Below are positions 1 through 5,147 of a stretch of 31,797 nt of DNA, one piece after another. The stretch comes from Oscillospiraceae bacterium (GTDB lineage: Bacteria; Bacillota; Clostridia; Oscillospirales; UBA929). The stretch's first letter is position 1. Every line of letters begins with the position of its first letter. A program made the position numbers and the translations under genes. Below the pieces are notes generated by a model. It was not told where the DNA came from. It worked only from the letters and a program-made list of their open reading frames with translations, and did no database searches. The DNA lies in the NCBI GenBank assembly GCA_009784085.1, contig WRCJ01000006.1:1-31797 (forward strand), in the 5' to 3' direction.

Positions 1-120
1 GCCTTATTCCAATGGAAGCTTTCTTAGCCCTTTGTTTTCTGCTGGTGCTTGTTCGCTTCGTTGTTTAATTTCCAAGGTGCGGCCCCCTGTCTCGGACGGG
101 GGAAGGGACAACTGCATCTA
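1..120 (-). other. Probable rRNA operon leader (runs off left edge)
   Basis: On the minus strand, downstream of a very strong promoter, the sequence contains a GC hairpin (around 80-100, CCCCC/GGGGG arms with a small bulge). It then reads ACCTTGGAAATTAAACAACG, a motif of the kind found ahead of 16S rRNA and in rRNA spacers of Clostridia and Bacilli. No rRNA gene itself lies inside the window. The 16S gene is inferred to begin to the left of position 1. The motif assignment rests on recall of related leaders, not on an alignment. Confidence 0.55.
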
Positions 121-135
121 ACAAGACGCTAAAAT

Positions 136-164
136 AGTATACCAAACAGGAAAAGCGTTGTCAA
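136..164 (-). promoter_or_regulatory. Strong sigma-A promoter, leftward (likely rRNA promoter)
   Basis: On the minus strand the -35 is a perfect TTGACA (159-164) and the -10 is TATACT (136-141), with a 17-bp spacer. Runs of A and T at 167-185, directly upstream of the -35, resemble an UP element. Strength, UP-like sequence and the leader that follows all fit an rRNA operon promoter. Confidence 0.8.
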
Positions 165-337
165 GCGTTTTTTTAAAAAAATTCTTTACCTGCCGCACTA
201 TCTGCCGCAACATATCACAGCGCATACAGCGCGCATGCCACAGCGTATATCACAACGCATGTCATAGTTGAAGGGAAAAGGCAGATAAATGGCAGATAAT
301 ATGCTTAAAAGCCCTTAGATACCAGGCATACTGGCGC

Positions 338-404
338 AAACACACTCCTCCTGCGCAAGGCGACCGCAAACGCGGGCGCGGGCCTAACATAGAGGAGTGT
401 GTTT
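338..404. repeat. Long inverted repeat, 13-bp perfect arms
   Basis: Arms AAACACACTCCTC (338-350) and GAGGAGTGTGTTT (392-404) are perfect inverse complements around a 41-nt GC-rich loop. The element lies between the padR stop and the leftward rRNA-type promoter. It could end padR transcription, although there is no T-run after either arm, or be the remnant of a small mobile element. I see no flanking target duplication. Confidence 0.5.
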
Positions 405-468
405 ACCATGAGGCGATCATGCGAGATCCGGGCGGCTACAGGCAACCTAAATGTTTTGCACAGGAGGG

Positions 469-786
469 CTACATGTACTTCCGCCCATTTTCCACAAGTT
501 CCTCTAAACGGGTGATTTCAGCTTTGAGCAACTCTTGGCCTACATCGGTTATCAGATAAATCTTTCGCCTTTCGGTCTCGGTGATAAGCTCGATCAACGC
601 GTCCCTTTCCAGTTTTGCCAAGCTGTTGTATATTGTGCCCGCGCCAAGATGTATGCGTTCCCCCGTGATCTCCTCAACATGTTGCATGATTCCGTATCCG
701 TGACTCGGTTCCGTGAGTGCCAGTAAGATGTAATACATTGTCTCTGTCATGGGAATATACGCTTTTTTTGCTCCATCCAACGTCAT
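469..786 (-). CDS. PadR-family transcriptional regulator
   Basis: A 105-residue protein that fits the compact PadR family of winged-helix repressors. The family signature is easy to see: YYILLALTEPSHGYGIMQHV (helix 1 and the HGY motif), then GAGTIYNSLAKLERDALI (recognition helix and wing), then RRKIYLITDVGQELL (wing strand). The short C-terminal helix that follows would form the dimer interface. PadR proteins usually repress a neighbouring gene and respond to a small ligand, but no transporter or enzyme target is adjacent. It lies 57 nt downstream of prmA on the same strand and is probably cotranscribed with it. The ATG at 786 has only a weak GAAG-type ribosome binding site, and an internal ATG at residue 13 is possible. 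Family is confident; target unknown. Confidence 0.88.
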   Translation of the reverse strand: MTLDGAKKAYIPMTETMYYILLALTEPSHGYGIMQHVEEITGERIHLGAGTIYNSLAKLERDALIELITETERRKIYLITDVGQELLKAEITRLEELVENGRKYM

Positions 787-843
787 TCTTCATACCCTGC
801 CGCCGCCGCAGCGGCAATATTTAGGCGCTTTCTGCCTCTGCGG

Positions 844-1836
844 CTAAATTTGAGACAAACTCGTGCGCGAACGCTTACGCGCAACATAGCAGCACCAATT
901 ATTGATGATCTTCTCATCTTCTAAACAAAGACCAATGTCTGAAAACGCGCGCAAAACTGTCTTGCTCTTCGACTCGATGATCCCGGATAAGATGATACGG
1001 CCTCCGGGCGCCAGTCGTTCGGATAAAATCGGTAAGAGCGCCACTATGGTGTCAGCTACAATGTTGACCAAAATCAATTGGTATGTTCCCAACCATGCGT
1101 GCCCTGCCGCGGGAGGATCGCGTAAATCCCCCACGTGGGCCCGATAGCTGACGGCGTCCAGCCCGTTGGTTTGTGCGTTTCGTAACGTTGCGGCAACCGC
1201 CTGCGGATCGATATCCACAGCATCGGCCTTGTCCGCTCCCAGCAGCAAGGCGCAGATTGACAATATCCCGCTGCCGCAGCCCACATCAAGGACGCGTTCC
1301 CCACCGGTTACCAATCGATCGACTTGCTCCAGGCACATTCGGGTGGTCTCATGCTCTCCTGTGCCAAAGGATACCCCTGGGTCATTGAGAAAAACCGTTC
1401 GCCCCCCGGCGGGGATGGGCGCTTCCCACGCCGGTTGCACAAGCAGACGTTTTCCCACAGGTATGGGCCGGAAATGCTTTTTCCAGTTTTCAGCCCAATC
1501 TTCTTCCCGCACGCTCCGTATCTGTATAGTCAGCGGCCCAGCATCAACCCCAGGGCAACTGTTCGGCAGAGAGGAAAGCATACCCCTCACGCCATGTAAA
1601 ATGTCTTCCGAACCGTCGGGTAGATAAAAGGTGACTCGGCACACACCGTCAATTTGCGCTTCCAGCTCCGGATCTACTAGCTCCCAACTCGGTTTTTTCT
1701 TCTCCAATAAACACCTGAATTCGATTTCGTCCTCGATGCAAAGTTGTTCGATTCCCATTGCCGATAAGCGCGCGCATACGATATCAAGGCTTTCGTGCGC
1801 CGTGTCTATTGTAGCTTCAATCCACTCCAACGGCAT
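844..1836 (-). CDS. prmA: Ribosomal protein L11 methyltransferase PrmA
   Basis: SAM-dependent methyltransferase that trimethylates lysines and the N-terminus of ribosomal protein L11; cytosolic. About 330 residues, slightly longer than the usual 300-315. The N-terminal half is the L11-binding domain (starting PLEWIEATIDT, with REEDWAENWKKHFRPIPVG near its end). The Rossmann domain carries the PrmA signature DPGVSFGTGEHETT, SAM motif I VLDVGCGSGILSI, the acidic VDIDPQAV strand end, and NIVADTIVALLP in place of the NPPY-type motif. I chose the ATG at 1836 over the one at 1857 because GGGGATTGGGGGA sits just upstream of the inner one. A consensus promoter lies 32 nt upstream of the outer ATG. 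In many Clostridia prmA precedes rsmE; here the next gene is a padR homologue. Confidence 0.93.
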   Translation of the reverse strand: MPLEWIEATIDTAHESLDIVCARLSAMGIEQLCIEDEIEFRCLLEKKKPSWELVDPELEAQIDGVCRVTFYLPDGSEDILHGVRGMLSSLPNSCPGVDAGPLTIQIRSVREEDWAENWKKHFRPIPVGKRLLVQPAWEAPIPAGGRTVFLNDPGVSFGTGEHETTRMCLEQVDRLVTGGERVLDVGCGSGILSICALLLGADKADAVDIDPQAVAATLRNAQTNGLDAVSYRAHVGDLRDPPAAGHAWLGTYQLILVNIVADTIVALLPILSERLAPGGRIILSGIIESKSKTVLRAFSDIGLCLEDEKIINNWCCYVARKRSRTSLSQI

Positions 1837-1868
1837 TCCCCCAATCCCCTGCAACATACAGTAAATTT

Positions 1869-1897
1869 ATTATAGCAAAAATATACCTACATTGCAA
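1869..1897 (-). promoter_or_regulatory. Promoter of prmA-padR
   Basis: On the minus strand, TTGCAA (1892-1897), a 17-bp spacer and a perfect TATAAT (1869-1874). It lies directly upstream of prmA and faces it. Confidence 0.75.
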
Positions 1898-2163
1898 GAA
1901 CATTATCACAAATATTTAGATTATTTCGAAGAAATATTTTCCGGATAATTCTTCCCCTTGCCGCGTAGGGGAAAGAAGCGGGGGGGATCCGAAAAAAAGA
2001 GGGTTCCTGCCCGGGGGGCGGGCGGGTGCGCGTACCCGAATCGAACTGAAAGCGTAAGGCATCGATGTGATATTTAATTATTAAAATCTATCAGGTGTTA
2101 TCTGTCGCACGTTTTTTTCTGACGGATTTCTTTCCTATTTGCTCGCTTTTACTATCACTATGA

Positions 2164-2192
2164 TTGGTGTATAGATTTTTGAGTGATATAAT
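2164..2192 (+). promoter_or_regulatory. Orphan sigma-A promoter
   Basis: TTGGTG (2164-2169), 17-bp spacer, TATAAT (2187-2192). No convincing reading frame follows before the second promoter at 2518. It may drive an unannotated small RNA, or be a chance match in an AT-rich stretch. Confidence 0.4.
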
Positions 2193-2343
2193 TCGCGATG
2201 ATTGAACGGGGCATCTACGATTGTATATCTATTTAGGCTAAATAATCCTCATAACACGATACAAATAATAAATATATTATCACATTTCGATTGCATGTGC
2301 AAGCATAATTTTTCAATAATGGTATCCCGACAAGAATATTTTT

Positions 2344-2455
2344 GGGCGGGCGCCCCGGCGCGGGCGTCCCGGCGCCAAAAGCCGCGCGGACGCCGCATGG
2401 ATGCTACCCGGACGCCACCCGGATGCCGCGCAACGCTACGCGAACCGGTAAGGCG
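2344..2455. repeat. GC-rich degenerate repeat patch in AT-rich spacer
   Basis: A sharply bounded GC-rich block inside AT-rich DNA. It contains several close variants of CCGGACGCC / CCGGATGCC at about 12-bp spacing, and GGCGCC-containing inverted repeats at 2348-2381. The rest of the 1900-2517 gap holds no gene or RNA I recognise apart from the promoter at 2164. The patch looks like a decayed minisatellite. Confidence 0.45.
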
Positions 2456-2517
2456 TGAACCGTAAATACATGTGTGCTGCATATTATTTCACTTTATCAT
2501 TACTTGAAAAAAAACGC

Positions 2518-2545
2518 TTGCATTCCAAGAAATATATGCTATAAT
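2518..2545 (+). promoter_or_regulatory. Promoter of structured RNA
   Basis: TTGCAT (2518-2523), 16-bp spacer, perfect TATAAT (2540-2545). Transcription would begin near 2552, just before a run of hairpins with no reading frame. Confidence 0.7.
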
Positions 2546-2551
2546 GGAATG

Positions 2552-2790
2552 AGTTGAGTTATTTTTCTTTCGTGAGAGTGGGGCTTCCCCACTCTTTGCT
2601 ATTGGGAAGCCTACTATGGGGTGCCAAGACACCTAAACAAATCCGTTTACGACTTCTTCAAGTCGTAAAGCATCCGGTTCCAGATGGAGAGTGAACTCCA
2701 CCTGCAGTTATTCCGCTAAAAAGAGGCGGGGGTTAAAACCCAGCTTGCCTTTGGCAAGACCCCCACCTCTAAGCGAAGCGTAGGTGGGGG
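2552..2790 (+). ncRNA. Probable structured non-coding RNA, about 240 nt
   Basis: Directly after a good promoter come at least six possible stems and no open frame: GAGTGGGG/CCCCACTC (2576-2594), GGTG/CACC (2620-2633), a perfect 10-bp stem TTTACGACTT/AAGTCGTAAA closed by CTTC (2646-2669), GGAG/CTCC inside CAG/CTG (2681-2704), CTTGCC/GGCAAG (2744-2758) enclosed by GAGGCGGGGG/CCCCCACCTC (2723-2769, one mismatch), and CCCCCACCT/AGGTGGGGG (2760-2790). Density and complexity are those of a large folded RNA. Size and Clostridial setting would suit the raiA motif, but that is recollection, not a match. 6S RNA or an orphan omega-RNA (relic of an IS605-type element) are alternatives. No U-run marks the 3' end, so the right boundary is approximate. 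Confidence 0.65.
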
Positions 2791-2808
2791 ATAGGATAGG
2801 CGTCAAAT

Positions 2809-2899
2809 AGATGTGCGCATATAGAATGTGCGCGATGAATGTGCGCAATGAATGCATGCAAATGAATGTACGCGATGAATGTACGCGATGAATGTGCGC
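2809..2899. repeat. 13-bp tandem repeat upstream of rimP
   Basis: About six imperfect copies of a 13-bp unit with consensus GATGAATGTRCGC (clearest at 2834-2846, 2847-2859, 2874-2886 and 2887-2899; one copy has 14 bp). The array stops 2 bp before the rimP Shine-Dalgarno sequence. Its period is not a multiple of three, unlike all the coding repeats in this window. Confidence 0.8.
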
Positions 2900-2914
2900 T
2901 TGGAGTGATCGACA

Positions 2915-3361
2915 ATCGGCAAAGCAGAAGAGGTTACCGCCGCGCTTGCCGCGCCCCTGGTAGCGCGGCAGGGATGCACGCTATGGGGCGTGGAATATGT
3001 GAAAGAGGGGGCGCGGTGGGTGTTGCGCGTCCTCATCGACCGCGCCGGCGGCGTGGGCATAACGCACTGCGAGGCCATCAGCCGGGCCCTTGAGCCCCTG
3101 CTCGACGAGCATGACCCCATTTCGGGTCCCTATGTCTTGGAAGTCTCTTCGGCCGGCTTGGAGCGCCCGCTCAAGCGGCCGGAGGATTTTGCCCGCATGT
3201 TGGGCCGGGATGTCTTGGTGCGGCTTTACACGGCCAGGCAAGGGGAGCGGGAATTCGTCGGCAAGCTGGTGAGCCTCGACGGAGACGCCCTGACCCTGGA
3301 GGGGCACCCCCCCTTTTCGATGAAAACCGTGGCCTTGGCGCGCCTGTACATCCAGTGGTGA
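2915..3361 (+). CDS. rimP: Ribosome maturation factor RimP (apparent ATC start)
   Basis: Assembly factor for the 30S subunit. The N-terminal alpha/beta domain runs to about residue 85 (VEYVKEGARWVLRVLID, EVSSAGLERPLKRPEDF) and the C-terminal SH3-like barrel ends in LARLYIQW. The first ordinary start codon, GTG at 2990, would give 123 residues and lose the first helix and strand. The frame is open upstream to a stop at 2906, and its codons translate as GKAEEVTAALAAPLVARQGC, the expected RimP N-terminus. This stretch has no ATG, GTG or TTG. An ATC codon sits exactly where the start is expected (2915), 9 nt after GGAG (2902-2905). From there the product is 148 residues, the normal RimP length. 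An ATG-to-ATC change or sequencing error would look the same. First gene of the operon running to ribF. Confidence 0.85.
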   Translation: MGKAEEVTAALAAPLVARQGCTLWGVEYVKEGARWVLRVLIDRAGGVGITHCEAISRALEPLLDEHDPISGPYVLEVSSAGLERPLKRPEDFARMLGRDVLVRLYTARQGEREFVGKLVSLDGDALTLEGHPPFSMKTVALARLYIQW

Positions 3362-3421
3362 GATACTTTATATATACCTAAAGAATACCAAAGAATACCG
3401 GAAGGAGAAATGTGAGCCAAC

Positions 3422-4471
3422 ATGAATGCCGAACTCTTCGATGCCATCGAGCTGATAGAGCGTGAGAGGGGCGTCCCGCGCGAGTACATGTTTGACAAAA
3501 TTGCGCAAGCCCTCACGACCGCTTATAAACGGGACAATGACGGCGTCTCGGAAAACATCGTCGTCGAATTGGACGATGTCAAGCGCGAGGTGACCATGGC
3601 CCTGCGGAAGACCGTGGTGGACAAGGTGGAAAACCCCACGCTGGAGATATCCCTGGAAGAGGGCCGCCAACGTTCGCCTCGTTGTGAATTGGGCGATGTC
3701 ATTTCGATAGGGGTGAAAACGCGGGACTTCGGACGCATTGCCGCCCAGACCGCCAAACAAATCATCATCCAGGGGCTGCGCGAGGCCGAGCGCGGCTTGA
3801 CTTTCCAGGAATTTACATCTAAGGAGCATGAACTGCTCACCGGGCAGGTCAGCCGCATCGATCCCCGCAACAACGGCGTTGTGATGGAAATCGGCGGCGG
3901 CAAGGGCGAGAAGACAGAGGCGACGCTCATGCCCAACGAGCAGGTGGCGGGCGAAAACCTGCGAATCGGCGAGCATGTGAAGGTCTATGTCGTCGAGGTG
4001 CGCAAATCCACCCGCGAGCCGCTCGTGATGATATCCCGGACCCATCCGGGCTTGGTGAAGCGGCTGTTTGAGCTGGAAATCCCAGAAATCGCCGAGGGCA
4101 TCATCGACATCAAAGGCGTTGCGCGGGAGGCCAGCCAGCGCACCAAGATCGCGGTTCGATCCAATGACCCCAACGTCGATCCCATCGGCGCATGCGTGGG
4201 CGCGAAGGGTATGCGGGTCGCCAATATCATCGAGGAGCTGCGCGGCGAGAAGATCGACATCATCAAATACAGCGACGACCCCGCGGAGTTTGTCGCCGCG
4301 GCGTTGGCGCCGGCCGACGTCATCAGCGTGGAATTGGCGGGGGACATCGCCAAGTCCTACCGTGTCCTTGTGCCTGCGGATCAGTTGTCGCTGGCTATCG
4401 GGAAGGAAGGCCAAAACGCGCGCCTCGCCGCCAAATTGACCGGCTGTAAGATCGACATCAAGCCTTGCTAG
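3422..4471 (+). CDS. nusA: Transcription termination/antitermination factor NusA
   Basis: RNA polymerase-binding factor for pausing, termination and rRNA antitermination. 349 residues, the usual Gram-positive length without the C-terminal acidic repeats of E. coli. Domains in order: N-terminal domain 1-125 (MNAELFDAIELIERERGVPR), S1 domain about 135-200 (LLTGQVSRID), KH1 about 205-275 (REPLVMISRTHPGLVKRLFE) and KH2 about 280-349 with IGACVGAKGMRV and LAIGKEGQNARLAAKLTG. The start context is odd: AAGGAG (3402-3407) is followed by ATG-TGA (3410-3415) in the nusA frame, and the real ATG is 14 nt beyond the Shine-Dalgarno. An in-frame stop directly upstream rules out an earlier start. Confidence 0.96.
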   Translation: MNAELFDAIELIERERGVPREYMFDKIAQALTTAYKRDNDGVSENIVVELDDVKREVTMALRKTVVDKVENPTLEISLEEGRQRSPRCELGDVISIGVKTRDFGRIAAQTAKQIIIQGLREAERGLTFQEFTSKEHELLTGQVSRIDPRNNGVVMEIGGGKGEKTEATLMPNEQVAGENLRIGEHVKVYVVEVRKSTREPLVMISRTHPGLVKRLFELEIPEIAEGIIDIKGVAREASQRTKIAVRSNDPNVDPIGACVGAKGMRVANIIEELRGEKIDIIKYSDDPAEFVAAALAPADVISVELAGDIAKSYRVLVPADQLSLAIGKEGQNARLAAKLTGCKIDIKPC

Positions 4472-4528
4472 CAGTTAGCAGCTAGCAGTAGCTAGCGCGG
4501 ATCAAACGGGACGATTGGGGTGAATGCC

Positions 4529-4801
4529 ATGCCTCCGGCAAAAAAACCGCCCATGCGGATGTGCGTGGGATGCCGCGTCATGAAGCCCAAGCGGGAGATT
4601 ATGCGGGTGGTGCGCTCCCCGCAAGGGGAAGTCGCGTTGGATTTTGTGGGGAAGATGCCCGGACGGGGCGCCTATGTCTGCCGGGATAGCGCCTGTTTCG
4701 CCCGGGCCAAGAAGGTCAACGCCCTGGAGCGGGCGTTGGGGCACGCGATCCCCGACGAGGTCTTCGACGCGCTGTCGTCACAGATACAGAAAAATGCCTG
4801 A
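4529..4801 (+). CDS. ylxR: YlxR family RNA-binding protein (RNase P modulator RnpM)
   Basis: About 90 residues. Small basic RNA-binding protein always found between nusA and ylxQ in Bacillota; members bind RNase P RNA. Signature residues are visible: RMCVGCRVMKPKREIMRVVR and PGRGAYVCRDSACFARAKK. I prefer the ATG at 4529 with GGGGTG 6 nt upstream; a GTG at 4520 would add three residues. The gene overlaps the start of ylxQ by 8 nt. The gap after nusA (4472-4519) carries several copies of GCTAGC/AGCAG and no recognisable site. Confidence 0.92.
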   Translation: MPPAKKPPMRMCVGCRVMKPKREIMRVVRSPQGEVALDFVGKMPGRGAYVCRDSACFARAKKVNALERALGHAIPDEVFDALSSQIQKNA

Positions 4802-5099
4802 CATGTTGGGGCTCCTGGGGCTACTCCGCAAAGCGGGGCGCATCTGGCTGGGGGCTAGCGCAACGGAGAACGCTATGAAACAGGGCAAAGCGGTTTTGCT
4901 CCTCTTGGCTTCCGACGCCTCGGCGCCCACCACGCGCCGCGCGGTGCGCCTGGCCGGGGAAGCGGGGGTTCAATATATAACGTTGCCATATGGGAAAGAG
5001 ACGTTCGGACGGGCCGTAGGCCGCCGCGAGTGCGCCTTGGCCGCCATCGCAGACAAAGGCGTGGCGGATACGATCTTGAAAAACATGATACGGACATGA
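4794..5099 (+). CDS. ylxQ: L7Ae-family ribosomal protein YlxQ
   Basis: 101 residues of the L7Ae/L30e/S12e/Gadd45 fold, which binds kink-turn RNA. Visible features are LLGLLRKAGRIWLGASATEN (helix 1 and RNA-binding face), AVLLLLASDAS and the C-terminal ECALAAIADKGVADTILKNM. It is the usual partner between ylxR and infB. The ATG at 4794 lies inside the last codons of ylxR, indicating translational coupling; a second ATG at 4803 is possible. There is no clear independent ribosome binding site. Confidence 0.9.
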   Translation: MPDMLGLLGLLRKAGRIWLGASATENAMKQGKAVLLLLASDASAPTTRRAVRLAGEAGVQYITLPYGKETFGRAVGRRECALAAIADKGVADTILKNMIRT

Positions 5100-5147
5100 T
5101 TCGGAATTGATTTACCGAGGCATCGGCCAATGCCAGGGGGGTTTTTT

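Noticed and set aside
408..530. Small plus-strand ORF after the 13-bp inverted repeat
   Set aside because: About 37 codons, antisense to the end of padR and without a ribosome binding site at proper distance or any recognisable peptide.
2026..2056. tRNA T-arm-like sequence
   Set aside because: A short CGGGT/ACCCG hairpin and a CGAATCGAAC string occur, but no acceptor, D or anticodon stems can be drawn around it.
2202..2465. Open frame of 87 codons after the orphan promoter
   Set aside because: No ribosome binding site; the second half lies in the GC-rich repeat patch and the peptide has no coherent character.
2552..2790. IS200/IS605 right end with a lost tnpB
   Set aside because: Final stem-loop is reminiscent of such ends, but no tnpA/tnpB remnant or left end is present, and the element has its own promoter at the 5' side. 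Kept only as an alternative for the structured RNA.
2809..2899. Possible iterons of a replication origin
   Set aside because: No replication initiator gene, no DnaA-box cluster and no AT-rich unwinding region are tied to the array. It lies between an RNA gene and rimP in a chromosomal operon.
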